From Candidatus Altimarinota bacterium (GTDB lineage: Bacteria > Patescibacteriota > Gracilibacteria > UBA4473), in the NCBI GenBank assembly GCA_021736215.1, contig JAIPGI010000011.1, positions 1 to 39,844 of the forward strand: DNA of 39,844 nt, written 5' to 3'. Shown here piece after piece: positions 1-11,400 of the stretch. The notes beneath the pieces were generated by a model. It did no database searches, was not told the origin of the DNA, and saw only the letters and a program-made list of their open reading frames with translations. The position numbers were made by a program, and so were the translations under genes. How positions within the stretch are numbered: position 1 is the stretch's first letter; the number at the start of each line of letters is the position of its first letter.

Positions 1-2
1 GG

Positions 3-3000
3 TTCGGAGATTACAACGGAGCTACTAAATTCGACGGCTCAAACTGGGTATATTTCAATAGCTCTAATAGTAGTCTTATCAGTAATAGAGCTATTTCTAT
101 AGCTCAGGATCAAAATAATGTTCTGTGGTTGGCTCAGGGTATTACTTCCGGCGGTCTTTCTGCATATGATGGTAATACATGGTACTTATACAACAGCCTT
201 AATAGCGGTTTGAGCAACAGTCTTGTGTTTCGTGTTATCGTGAATCCATTCGATAACACTAAATGGATTCATACAGGAGTAGATATTTCTATATTTGACG
301 ATTATCAATGGACACATCTCAATGCCATAGATGAAAATGGTAATAATATTGGTGTAGGAGGACCATTCATTGACACTCATAATAACAAATGGTTCTGGAG
401 CTCGAATGCAGGAGCCTTTAAGTTTGATGGTCAATGGACACAATTTAATAAAACAAATAGTGGAATAATTGATAATTGGGTATTTGATATTGCCGAAGAT
501 AAAAATGGAAATATTTGGTTCGCTACCGCCACGGGAGCATCTAAATTCGATGGAAATAATTGGGAAAATTTTGATATCCAAAATAGTCCCATTTCCACAT
601 ATTTATTTTCTGTAGAAGTGGATGTAAATGGTGATATCTGGTTTGGAAGTGTGAATCAAATACATCGATTCCAATCTCCCCAACCTCAACCCACTTCTAT
701 TTTATCAATCAAAGTATCTGGTTCATCTCTCATTAAGAGGGTAGCCATTTCCTCATCCAAAGAATTTGATGAGATAGGCACTCAATCAGAAGAGATGTTA
801 CGCACAGTTGAAATAGGACAAGACAATACGGCTTATTTCAGTGAAGAAATAATTCAAGATTTTGGAAATAATATTCAACGCCTTGATCTTCTTACTGAAA
901 ATAACCAACTTATGGGACACATCCTCTTCGAGTTTAAGCAAGAAGACCTTCAAAATGGAAAGACCATTGATCTCTTCCTACGACTTCATCCTGATCTTTC
1001 AACCAATAGACTCGATTATCCTGGGTGGGAGTATTACAGTGATACTTATGTAGAATGGCCTACCTCTATGTTAATTGCTCCACAGAATTCTTTTGACTCC
1101 ATAAAAACTGATCAGAAGCCAATACTTCTTGTGCACGGGGTTTCTGGATCATATCCCTATTGGTACGACACTCCAAAACAACTGGAAACAAGCAACCAAT
1201 ATGATATTTGGCAGTTTTATTATCCTTACGATGGAGAAATCGAAACTTCTGGCATCATGGAGCGACGAGCTATTGATGATATTTTGGATCAAAACATTAC
1301 AAATCAACAGTACTCTGTTTTTCGTGTTTCTGTGGTTGCTCACAGTATGGGTGGCCTTGTAACCCGTTCCTATATTCAAAGTTTGAATGGAGGAGAAAGT
1401 AGAATCAATAAATTCATGATGTTAGGGACACCAAATAATGGGTCGTATAGTGCGTATCGTATTTACTATACTCATATGCCAGATGAATTTGGATTTCTTT
1501 TTGGAAGTAATAAAGATGATCAAGCACCTGCCTATTTACAGATGACATCTGGAAGTAGTTTTTTAACTTCTTTGAACAAAGAACAACTATCTCAAAGTCT
1601 TTCAACTTTAGTAGTTGCTGGGACTCAAGATTTTTCACTTGGAATTCCTCATAATGAAATTTTAAACCAAGATGATGGTTTGGTATCGGTATCTAGTGCT
1701 AGTTTATTAAATTATCCAATTCCCTTATCTATTACTCCACTTACACATACTTTTACAAATCGGAATTTAACTAATTCATCTTCTAATATCGTTATGAATT
1801 TCCTTTCTGATTCCTACTCTTTTGAAACTTTCGCACAACTACCCGAAATTACTGGTGCTTGGAAAAATTCTATCGATCCCCCACTCAAAGTGCCTACAGA
1901 GAACTTTGATACTGAAAAAGGAATGTTGGTTTTTTCCATTGATGGAAGTCATCAAGAAAAGCTTTTTCTTCAAGAAAATGGGGATGGAGATATTAAACTT
2001 TCTCATCATCATTTTACGCAAGGCATCTATCAACTTCAAAAAGTTCCAAAAACAGATAATTACTTTGGTCTCAATACTAGCGGTCTCAATGACCTCGGCA
2101 TTGGATTTACTGAAGGAAGTCACGACTTAATATTCCAATATTATGACAGGTATCTTTCTCGTTGGATTAAATATAAAAAATCAGATTTGGAATTTCACTA
2201 TCTTCAAACAAACATGAAAGATCTTATCCTTTCCGATGGCGAATTAGCCATTCTCAATTCTGAAAACGAATTACAAACTGGCAGCAACAATTCACTCGCC
2301 TTTGCAAAAACAAACTCTATTTCCAATATTCAAGAGAATATCAAAACCTACATCATTGATGGAGCAACTACTGGAGCCGTGTTTCTAATTAATGCTGAAA
2401 CTGGGGAAAATAATTTCAGTCAACATAATATGAAATTGGTTTCTCCGAGTGGCAGAGAAATTGACCCAGTCGTTGCATCCACTGATCCAAACATCGAATT
2501 CAAGGAAGATGTTACAGAGGGATTTGCTTTTTATTATATAGCAAATCCCGAAATAGGAACATGGACACTCCAAACCAATGAAGCCGTTCAAACAGTCACG
2601 AGTGTGCCAATAGTCAGCCAAGCAAGTGTCAATATTTCCGTGACAACTGGAAACTATTTCACTGGAGATCAAATTCCCTTCTCTGTGACAACTTCTGCAA
2701 ATACTTCTAATCCAAGCCTGAATGTATCAGTCCAAAAGCAAAATGGTTCAATATGGACTTCGGTTGGAAATGCTTCTATAAGCGCCGTAAATGACACTTC
2801 CTTCACTGGGGACGCTGTCGTAGGTCTACAAGGAACATATCGCCTACAGGCGAATCTCACAGGAGAATTAAATGGAGAATCTTTCACGAGAATTGACATC
2901 TCTGAATCGTTCTGGGTACAACAACTCGTTCTTCCCGAAATCAGAGTGGATATTTCTCTAGAAAATTCCGTCTTTTATCTCGGTGATACAGCAACCTGCA

Positions 3001-4178
3001 ATATCACAATATCAGGAGATTACAATAATCCTGATGTGACATTTTCTGTATGGAAAAAAGACAGCTTAGGTGTATGGAGAGACTTTGATGATGGAGTAGT
3101 AACTCGTTTAAATTCTACTCATTATAAAGGACAATTCATTGCTTTAGAAATTGGAGAATACCGATTTCGAGTAGAAGCTACTGATATTGTTGATGGATAC
3201 TCTGTACAGGATAGTGATTATGAATTATTCAATGTTATTTCATTACCCGAAATTTTATTATCGTTATCAATACCTGACTCTTCTCTTTATGCAGGAGATT
3301 CTACTCTTTGTACGATTCTACTAATCCCAAGTTGTGAAAATCCAATGTTTGTCTTCTTTATTCAGAAACAAAACACTGTAGACGATGATATCCTTGTTTG
3401 GGAAAATAAAGATACATTGGAAGTAGAAACGATAAACGACACTCTGTTTACGGTAAAATTTGCTCTTGCTAATACGGGAATCTATCGCATCCAAGCAGAG
3501 ATTACTTGTACCATAGATGGAAAGGAATTGGGCACAGAGGATTCTCTTTCATTTTCAGTTATTCCACTTCCTCCAATGCAATTATTTCTTTCTATGGTCG
3601 ATTCAGTGTTTTATCAAAGCGATACAATTTCTTGTAAGATTGTGTTTTCTGGAATCCTCGAATCTCCACAACTAAATCTCTCGCTCTGGAAATATAACGA
3701 GGATAGTTGGAATAGTATTCAAGTGATACAGACAATATCTATCGATGATACGACCTTTATCGGATCATTTATAAGTGCTGATACTGGAAGTTATCAATTC
3801 AAAGCATTCTTGAGTGGTTTGGTGGATGAACATTTGCAGCAAGTATCAGATTCTTTATTTTTCTTGGTACTGCCTGATACGATAACTACTGGAGTCTCTT
3901 CTCAGAACATTCCACAAGAATTTTCCCTGAAGCAAAATTATCCCAATCCATTTAATCCTTCGACAATCATCGAATATTCCATTCCCACCCAAAGCCATGT
4001 GGAACTAAAAATATTCAATATTCTCGGACAAGAAGTACTGACACTTGTAAATGGGATAAAGGAAATTGGAAATTATAAAGTCTTTCTCGATATGACACGA
4101 TACCCATCCGGTGTATATGTTTATCAGATAAGGGCTAGCAATTTCCGAGAAGTGAAAAAACTTCTCTTCATCAAATAA
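3..4178 (+). CDS. Large exported protein: propeller + serine hydrolase + Ig repeats + T9SS sorting domain (5' partial)
   Basis: The frame is open to the left edge, so the gene starts outside the window; a TTG at 129 is not its start. The first ~220 visible residues hold propeller-type repeats of the form KFDGxxW...F followed by D-x-N-G-x-I-W-F (two-component-regulator propeller type). A hydrolase domain follows (nt ~1110-1760): LLVHG oxyanion-type motif, nucleophile elbow AHSMGGL with Ser codon 1344-1346, a likely Asp in NQDDG (~1665-1680) and His codon 1746-1748, as in lipase/PGAP1-like esterases. Four Ig-like repeats (~2620-3890) each begin near a Y-x-G/S-D-x-x motif. The last ~80 residues (from ~3925) contain NYPNPFNPST, FNILGQEV and YPSGVYVYQI, the hallmark of the type A C-terminal domain that directs type IX secretion in Bacteroidota and relatives. 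No T9SS machinery lies in this window, and such a domain is unexpected beside patescibacterial-like genes. Confidence 0.9.
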   Translation, partial: FGDYNGATKFDGSNWVYFNSSNSSLISNRAISIAQDQNNVLWLAQGITSGGLSAYDGNTWYLYNSLNSGLSNSLVFRVIVNPFDNTKWIHTGVDISIFDDYQWTHLNAIDENGNNIGVGGPFIDTHNNKWFWSSNAGAFKFDGQWTQFNKTNSGIIDNWVFDIAEDKNGNIWFATATGASKFDGNNWENFDIQNSPISTYLFSVEVDVNGDIWFGSVNQIHRFQSPQPQPTSILSIKVSGSSLIKRVAISSSKEFDEIGTQSEEMLRTVEIGQDNTAYFSEEIIQDFGNNIQRLDLLTENNQLMGHILFEFKQEDLQNGKTIDLFLRLHPDLSTNRLDYPGWEYYSDTYVEWPTSMLIAPQNSFDSIKTDQKPILLVHGVSGSYPYWYDTPKQLETSNQYDIWQFYYPYDGEIETSGIMERRAIDDILDQNITNQQYSVFRVSVVAHSMGGLVTRSYIQSLNGGESRINKFMMLGTPNNGSYSAYRIYYTHMPDEFGFLFGSNKDDQAPAYLQMTSGSSFLTSLNKEQLSQSLSTLVVAGTQDFSLGIPHNEILNQDDGLVSVSSASLLNYPIPLSITPLTHTFTNRNLTNSSSNIVMNFLSDSYSFETFAQLPEITGAWKNSIDPPLKVPTENFDTEKGMLVFSIDGSHQEKLFLQENGDGDIKLSHHHFTQGIYQLQKVPKTDNYFGLNTSGLNDLGIGFTEGSHDLIFQYYDRYLSRWIKYKKSDLEFHYLQTNMKDLILSDGELAILNSENELQTGSNNSLAFAKTNSISNIQENIKTYIIDGATTGAVFLINAETGENNFSQHNMKLVSPSGREIDPVVASTDPNIEFKEDVTEGFAFYYIANPEIGTWTLQTNEAVQTVTSVPIVSQASVNISVTTGNYFTGDQIPFSVTTSANTSNPSLNVSVQKQNGSIWTSVGNASISAVNDTSFTGDAVVGLQGTYRLQANLTGELNGESFTRIDISESFWVQQLVLPEIRVDISLENSVFYLGDTATCNITISGDYNNPDVTFSVWKKDSLGVWRDFDDGVVTRLNSTHYKGQFIALEIGEYRFRVEATDIVDGYSVQDSDYELFNVISLPEILLSLSIPDSSLYAGDSTLCTILLIPSCENPMFVFFIQKQNTVDDDILVWENKDTLEVETINDTLFTVKFALANTGIYRIQAEITCTIDGKELGTEDSLSFSVIPLPPMQLFLSMVDSVFYQSDTISCKIVFSGILESPQLNLSLWKYNEDSWNSIQVIQTISIDDTTFIGSFISADTGSYQFKAFLSGLVDEHLQQVSDSLFFLVLPDTITTGVSSQNIPQEFSLKQNYPNPFNPSTIIEYSIPTQSHVELKIFNILGQEVLTLVNGIKEIGNYKVFLDMTRYPSGVYVYQIRASNFREVKKLLFIK

Positions 4179-4253
4179 TCACACCAATACAAGAACAATA
4201 ATTTGTCGGTCGCAGATTCAAAATCATGCTTCCAACATTAAATCTTTCTTAAG

Positions 4254-4290
4254 AAAACCCTGGTTGTTTTGCAATCAGGGTTTTTCTCTT
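4254..4290 (+). terminator. Rho-independent terminator of the T9SS-type gene
   Basis: A 13-bp stem (4254-4266 with 4272-4284, one G-T pair) closes a 5-nt loop and runs into a T-rich tail (TTTTTCTCTT). It lies 75 bases after the stop of the upstream gene. Confidence 0.85.
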
Positions 4291-4304
4291 TAGGAAAAAA
4301 GAGT

Positions 4305-4310
4305 TAGAAT
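4305..4310 (+). promoter_or_regulatory. -10 element directly before the 182-aa gene
   Basis: TAGAAT ends 6 bases before the ATG at 4317. The -35 region at the usual distance (TTTTCT, 4282-4287) is poor and overlaps the terminator tail. The placement matches the near-leaderless arrangement seen at pilT, dnaE and secA in this window. Confidence 0.4.
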
Positions 4311-4316
4311 TCGGAT

Positions 4317-4865
4317 ATGCAGATTCAAGAATCTTCTCTCTCTCTCTCTCTCTCTAATTTTACTTTCTCCCAACGAGTTAAGTTTATGGTGAAAACGCTT
4401 TTGTGGTTGGCATATATATTTTTAATAATGTTTTTACTTAATATAAATATAGAAAAACCATTGGTAGGATTTTTGCATCCCTACTTTGCAATTTCCTTCT
4501 CTGCTTTTTGTGTAATGTTTCATTACATAACAAAAATTTTATTTAAAAATACAAAATATTTTACATACAAACTGATAGCTAGAGATATTCTTGTACTATT
4601 ATCGATATTTCTCGCTTATAACATATTTGTTATAGAATCCGTAAAATACTCAGGATGGCCGTGGGGTAATAGCGAACTAAAATTATTTATCTCACTTGTA
4701 ATAGAAGTTTTGATAGGACTCGTAATTTTTGTTAGACTATTAAACATCCTCATTCAAAAACATCTAACAAATAGAATAGTATACAATCAACATTCTTTTG
4801 CTCTTGGCGCTCTATTATCAATATTAACTTCTGTTTTCTACTTTATTTATGAAAACTTTATTTAA
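4317..4865 (+). CDS. Polytopic membrane protein, first of a tandem pair, with TC-repeat near its start
   Basis: A 182-residue unrecognised integral membrane protein with about four to five hydrophobic helices separated by short basic loops. Residues 6-13 alternate Ser and Leu because the DNA is a TC dinucleotide run. The ATG at 4317 follows a -10-like TAGAAT by 6 bases; an in-frame ATG at 4386 (residue 24, just before the first helix) would omit the repeat. The end overlaps the next gene by 17 bases. The protein resembles that neighbour along its length: MQI(Q/R)(E/D)S start, a central RD(I/F)L motif, and a C-terminal YN(Q/R) then hydrophobic then IY segment. This points to a tandem duplication. 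The region is clearly more AT-rich than its surroundings. Function unknown. Confidence 0.75.
   Translation: MQIQESSLSLSLSNFTFSQRVKFMVKTLLWLAYIFLIMFLLNINIEKPLVGFLHPYFAISFSAFCVMFHYITKILFKNTKYFTYKLIARDILVLLSIFLAYNIFVIESVKYSGWPWGNSELKLFISLVIEVLIGLVIFVRLLNILIQKHLTNRIVYNQHSFALGALLSILTSVFYFIYENFI
4335..4355 (+). repeat. (TC)10 microsatellite inside the coding start
   Basis: Ten uninterrupted TC units (4335-4354) plus a final T lie at codons 7-13 of the membrane-protein gene. Gain or loss of a unit shifts the reading frame, which is the layout of a phase-variable switch. Confidence 0.9.
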
Positions 4866-5382
4866 AATGCAAATAAGAGACTCGTTATTTTCACAGAAAA
4901 TTCTTCAAAAAGAAAACAAAACTATTCTTTTTTTCTTTAGCATATTGGTAATATTTCTTTTATTTAATTATTTTTCATTTTTGAACATTATAAGCACTCA
5001 TTTTTTAATACCATTAGTATTATGTTGTACGCTACTTCAATTTTTAAGTTGGAATTTTTTCGTAAAAACCGAACACCCTAAATTTAAAATTTTTTTCAGA
5101 GATTTTTTGATTTCTATTTCAATTGCATCATCATTTATTTTTTTTATAAGAAAATCTATCAGTGGACATGGAGGAGAACTAGGAGATATCGTTTATGGAT
5201 TCTATTTTTTGTATCTACTTGTAATTCTAGGAGGATGGTTAATGGTTGGAAGACCGATTTTGAGTTTCCATCAATACACGAAGTATAAAATAATCATCTA
5301 CAATCGCTACACACCTGCTATATGGGCTGTAGTACTTACTATTTTGACATTTGCTCAAGCAATATATCAGAAAATTACATAG
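4849..5382 (+). CDS. Polytopic membrane protein, second of a tandem pair
   Basis: A 177-residue unrecognised membrane protein with about five hydrophobic segments. It overlaps the previous gene by 17 bases, so the two are probably translated from one message. A second in-frame ATG at 4867 gives an N-terminus (MQIRDS) that aligns with that of the neighbour (MQIQES), so 4867 may be the real start. It ends about 107 bases before the convergent giant gene. Composition is very AT-rich, partly because of Phe, Ile and Leu codons. No catalytic motif is visible. Small paired integral membrane proteins of this kind could be transport, immunity or envelope proteins; the sequence does not decide. Confidence 0.75.
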   Translation: MKTLFKMQIRDSLFSQKILQKENKTILFFFSILVIFLLFNYFSFLNIISTHFLIPLVLCCTLLQFLSWNFFVKTEHPKFKIFFRDFLISISIASSFIFFIRKSISGHGGELGDIVYGFYFLYLLVILGGWLMVGRPILSFHQYTKYKIIIYNRYTPAIWAVVLTILTFAQAIYQKIT

Positions 5383-5466
5383 AAGATCCTTTCCCCATGG
5401 ACGCGGGACAAAAGGCGTAAAAATAAAAATTCCTACAGTCTGTTCCCGCAAATACCACAAAACAAT

Positions 5467-5489
5467 ATTGAACACATTTTTTGTTCAAT
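5467..5489 (-). terminator. Stem-loop directly after the giant gene
   Basis: ATTGAACA (5467-5474) pairs with TGTTCAAT (5482-5489) around a 7-nt loop, starting at the base after the stop codon of the minus-strand giant gene. The downstream tract on the minus strand (ATTGTTTTG) is only moderately T-rich, so termination is plausible but not certain. Confidence 0.5.
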
Positions 5490-8400
5490 CTATTGTAATT
5501 CTAGAAGCGGAACACTGCTTTCGGTAACCCCCATTCCAAACTCTCCTACGACTTTTCCTCCAGTCACCAACTCAAACACCACTGGGTCGATTTTTTCTAT
5601 GGCACGTTTCATCTGCAAAGAAACATCTGCTCCATCCAATATATAAAAATCACCACGAGCGTCGAGTACTCCAAGCGTCATAGCTGTCTGAGTATCAATA
5701 AGTGCTACCCCGCCATGAATAAATGGAGCTTCGTAGGGCAAATCTCGAAAAGTATACCCATCCTGACTTTCAATGTCTCGCACCCATACATTGTTCTGGG
5801 GGATTTCTGACCCCGATGAGAGTATTTGTACATCATTAACGTCGCTTTGTTCAAAAGACACATATGCCAACGTCTCCCCCCTCTCGTCATGGATAAGGAG
5901 TCTCAGAGGATGTTCTTCTGTTGCCGCCTGTACTACAAATCCTAGACGATCATCCATTACCATTGGACGACCATTGGAAAGAATCTCTACAACGGTACTT
6001 TCTTCTTTATTTTTTATTTCTACGCCCCCAGAAGTATTGAGTTCCGAAAATTGGAAGTTTCCTTCCTCCCCCGAGAGGACCGGATCATTAGAAACCAATC
6101 CTTCACCACTCCCCTCCCTCATTCGTTCCCCATATAGAGGAACTTCTGACGTTCCATCTTTTACTTTTCCAACAATGGATTTGTCTCTTTCAGAGGCCTC
6201 ATACAGTGATATCTGTGGAACCGAAACTGTCATGACAATATCCTGACTGGATATATTCCCTGCCTCGTCCTCAACATTGAGTGTTACCGTAAATTCTCCC
6301 GTTAATTCGTATGCTGGCAACTTTACATTGAGAAGTGATCTAACATTTTCCATTGAAGGAGCAAAATCCTTATCGTTTTTATAATTTTCATCCCCATCAC
6401 TATCTTTTTCTGGATACAAATCCCACCATACGCTTTTGATTTCTTGATCGTCGTATGTCTGTGTCGCGTCAACTAAAACCTTTTGGAACACATTGGTTTG
6501 TATATTTGTTCCCCCCTTTATGGAAATATTCGGAGGAGTCGTATCATCAGAAAGCTGTGGATCATGGAGAAATTTTGGGATGAAGAAACTTTTTCCATCC
6601 CGTCCAAAAGCCTGAAACCATCCATAATGATTCCCGAGTGGAATATTTTTCAGGAAATCTACTAACATTTGTTCTGATTCAAAATAGTGAATCGAATATT
6701 TCTCATTTCCCAGAACCTTAACAAGTGTTCCATCAAATAATTGTATTTCGAGAGCATCATTGGGGCCAAGCTCGAATCGAGCCCCTTCTGGTAAGTAGAG
6801 ATTTCTTCTTGGATCCATTTTTTCTAATTCTTCAGTAGAAACTCTTTCCACCGCTCCCCGTGTCAAACATACTTCTGCATACTCCACCATAGTTTCTTCC
6901 CCTGCATGCAATACTATTTCTCGGAATTCTTCCTCCTGTCCAGGACGAGGTGGAACTCGAATTTCCATTCGAGAATTATCTTTGAGTCCCACTAATATCG
7001 ATTCTGTGGCATAAAATGGTTTTTCTGTACTTGGATTTTCACAGTCTTGCTGCGTCAGGAGAGGAATTTCTTCGGGAGGGGAAGCGTAAAGAATCGGACT
7101 TCCAGTAATAGATTTTACTCTTGTTGTCATGGGTCGAATTTCATATTTTTTGGATTTCTTTCTTACGAGAAATGCATTTCTATCCCACAGTTTTGATTTC
7201 CTATCCTCTAATTTACTCTGTATTTCAAACACGACATCCGGTCTTTCACTTATCCCCCATTCAAAGTAAGAGATATCATCCCATATTCTTTTGAATTCTC
7301 CAGAGAATCCTTGTATTGATGTTTCTGAATTCAATGATTGAACAGGAGCAAACTGTTCTTTGAATTTTTCCCATGTCCATTCATAAAGAACACTCTGACG
7401 ATCCTCATAATCTTCACTATATCGTTCTTCATATCGATTGGCACGAGCATCTTGTTCTTCTGTACTTTGTGTCGGGACAACTCTATATTTCAAATACAAT
7501 TCATCATTGAGACTATAAAGGATTTCTCTCTCTCCATCCTGTCCTTGAATATCCGCGAACCAATAGGCATATCGTGAAGGGATTGGGAATTGTGTTACTT
7601 TTTCGTACGTTTCAGTAGCTCCATCAAAATAATAGATAGCAGGATCTTGTTGCATCTGTGCTTGTTCTGTTTCAAATTTCTCAACATCAAATCCTTCTGG
7701 AAGTGATGTTGGAACCAATCCGACATCAATAGTTGAAACAAGCCAACGACCAAATCGCGTTGATGCGATAGAAGATATTAATGGACTTGAAAAATGGGGC
7801 ACAAGTGATCCAAATGCAGATGCCACTAGCTCTTTTGTTTCTGTCGTTATAAGTCCCCCGCCCTTACTTTGTGCAAGTAAAAATTGGATTTGTTCCTGAG
7901 ATTGTTTCACGAATTCCTCTTGTTCCCTTTCAAGAGACGCGTGACGCGATAGTTTATCTAAATCTATGCTTTGAGTTCGTATTGTATAATGAGGAGTTTT
8001 CGAAAAATTTTCAGACGGTAGAAAAAACGCTGAAGTTGGGGTATCTATCTTCGTTGCCTTGCTAATTTCTGCAATGGTTTCATTGGAAATCTGTGCCAAT
8101 TTATCTACTTGTTGAAGTGATTCAAGTGTTGCGATAAATGAGTTTTCTATTTTTACGGTTATATCCGAAGAACCACTCGATGAACCATCAGAAGAAGTGC
8201 TCAACGAAGGAAGTGTTAGTGCCGCTCCAGAAAAATCTAATCCAAAGAGTTTTGATCTATTTGTGATCTGAGACACATAGGCTTTGACATGCCATTCTGG
8301 GACAGGAGCAATCCCCATAACCAAGAGACACGTCAGTTTTAAAAATGCTTTTGGTATTTGAACAATAGCTTCTATAGGAGAGAGGATATTTGGGATCTTT

Positions 8401-11400
8401 GGCGGAGAAGGAATTGTTGGCAAGGGTGGCAAAGAAAGAGTTGGTAAATCAAAATCCAAGGACAACTTGGGCATAACAGGAAGTTTTGGCAACTTCGGCA
8501 ATAGTGGAAAGAGCGCTAAATATTTTGAAAGATTCGGTACAGTTAAAGAAATGTTCGAAAGCCCTGATATTGAACTAAGTGGTGGAAATTTAAATGGCGG
8601 CAACATATCCGGTAAGGAAAAAATATCAAGTTGTACCGGTTCAAATACAATCTCCGGAATAACAATTTCATTTCCGAATGTTAATCCCGAAAAATCCAAA
8701 TTCACATTGGGAAGTTTTGGAGGCTGAATAACAGGAAAATCCACCCCACTCAAGAGAATCCTCAAAAGCCATTCGTGCATTGTCCCCCTATCCACAGAAC
8801 AGCTCGGACAACTGATACTGAAATTTTGAAAAATCTTAGGAATTGCCTCCCATGATCGAAGAATACTCTTGAATACCAAACGGAATTGTCCCCATCGTTC
8901 TACTGCTTTTTCTGTAGATTTCATCCAATTTGAGAAATAATCTGATGTTATTTCTGATTGCTGAACTATCGTTTCTACAGATTTTTCTATTTTAGCTGGG
9001 ATTTCTTTAAGAGAAACTACTGATATATCGTATCCTTCCACCGCGGAAATATTCTTTTCAATGTTGAGAAGCATCTCATCTGCGTTCTTTAAGTATTCTT
9101 CAGCCGCTACTTTTATTTCCAGATTTTCTGAATAATTTTCGATCTTGCTGACAGCATCTTCACGCCAAACTTTGTATTGATTTTTCCATTCTTTGTACTC
9201 ATCTTTCATCCCTTGAACATCGTCCTTTGTAACACTAGGATAAGAAATAGTTACCTTCCTTCGTTTGATATCTACAAAAGGAGAATGTGTTGCTTTTTGA
9301 AATATATCGCCTCCTTCGCGAAGCGCTGTTTCTGTCTCATCTTGAGAAGATGTTTCAGGAAATTTAATATCAATAATTGGCATTTTGATATTCGAAAGAG
9401 CTTCATATTGCTTATCAAGCCATCTTGTTACAATATCAGCAGATTCAATACTCTTATTTGTAATTTCGAATTTTACTTTTGGAATGAAGCTCGATTCATT
9501 TTCATCTTTCCCAAAAGACATTCCCCCCACCCCCGAATTTGGATTGGACGAACAAACTCCCAATGCTCCAAGAATTGAAGGCGCAACCACAAAACAAGTT
9601 GGGATAAACACAGGTGGTACCATATTCACCGGATACGACCCGAGACAAATTCCTAGACCTACTGCCCCCGTGGTCGTGGGCATTACATACATCCTAAAGA
9701 AAGAATTAAATGGCCCTTCAATATATTGTTTCCCAATAGGTGATCCTGGCCACAAAAATGGAATTGGTCCAACTGGTGTATAGAGTGTGGTCGGAAATGC
9801 CAAGACCGGAAATCCTGGATCAAATCCCCCTGGAAACCCCAGTGGCGGTGCATATATGGTTTCTGATCCTGGTGCCAAAAACGTCTTGGAGATAATAGGA
9901 AGCCCACATCCTCCACCACAAGAAGTACTATTGAGAGTATTAACAAGCATCATAAGTCCCGCATCAACTCCTCCTTCAGTCGCTGATGATTCGTACATAT
10001 CTGGATACCCATCGCCATCGGAATCTGTTTTAAGAGGTGCCAAAAGTTCATCAGCAACTTCCGTATCGGATGCACTACTCACAAAATCATCAACTGTCGG
10101 TATTGTTAGAGAAGAAATATCCAATATTTCCAATATATGTGGAGGAGCTTCAAATTTAGCGATTTTCCTCATATCATCTTCTTTGAAAGGAATGAGAATA
10201 TCGTCCAGTGTATCCCCCCGAAAATAGTCATCAACAAAATACTTAATAGGAGGCAACTCTCCTACTGTCATTTTCCATTCTAAAAGGACTTTCTCATGAT
10301 CGGAGATTCCCCCACCCCGTATTAAAGTTTCTCCGTTACACAGAGGAACCTCTTGAACGGGATCCTGAGAACACCCTTGGCAAGATATGCTCTTTTTTTC
10401 TAGATTTAATCCTGCGAAATGAGGAATCACTATTTGAAGGTTCTCTAAATCACTATCACTTTCGATGGTTAGACGAAGATCAATAGAAGTTCCGGGAAGA
10501 AGCGTTTGTTCTTCTGACGACTGACCAAAATCAACAGTTGCATTGATTCTATTATTCCGAGAGAGTGGAACAAATGATCTTTCGGGACTTGTTTCTGAAC
10601 AGAAATAATCTTCCTCCCCATCACTTTTTATCTCATCCTCTAGTCCACCATAATCAATCAAAAATTCCGATAAATATTTATATTTATTGGGATCTATATA
10701 CTCATCTTCTGGTTTTTGATTTTCAGAAACATTGTACGTTTCCGTAATTTCCCCAAGAGAAGAAGCAAAACAGTATATTTTTTGGGGGACTCCAAATCCA
10801 TTTTCTATCCCCAAAATTTTCCAAAGACAATTATCACTATCTAGAACGACAAGATCTCTGTACATATCACCATCTAGTTGTGCTCCTTGAATTTCAGAAA
10901 TCCCTTTCTCTAGTCCTAAATCTATATTCTCTCGAGCGTACGTTCCATTGATATTTTTGTGAACAATTGTTTTTCCAGCATCATTCACTTGAAGCAAATC
11001 ACTAAACTCGTCTCGATCATTATCAAATGCAACAAGAGCTTTTGCCCCATCTCCAAAACGCAGGATTGGTCCAGTGCTTCGGAAATTATCATTCTCCATA
11101 TCATCTTGATAGAGTGCAAATAGCAAATTCCCTACACGAGCAAATATATCTTCATACCCATCCCCATTAATATCTCCGTTTAGAATCTGATCGATAGGAC
11201 CATCTTTGCTTTTCCACAATTGCTTTCCGATGTCTTCGGTAAGGTTGAGGTTTACTTTTGGATTTTCCGTAGCAACAGTGAGTGTCGGATCTCCGAGCAA
11301 TATAAAAGCATCACTTGCCGCCCACTGAGTAGAAAGCCCAATTGAATTTCCTGCAGAAAAATATGTACCTGGTTTCCATTCGTCTTCCCATACGATACCA

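Noticed and set aside
5383-5466. Small gene or RNA between the tandem membrane genes and the giant gene
   Set aside because: No open frame with a start context and no convincing structure apart from the stem-loop at 5467-5489.
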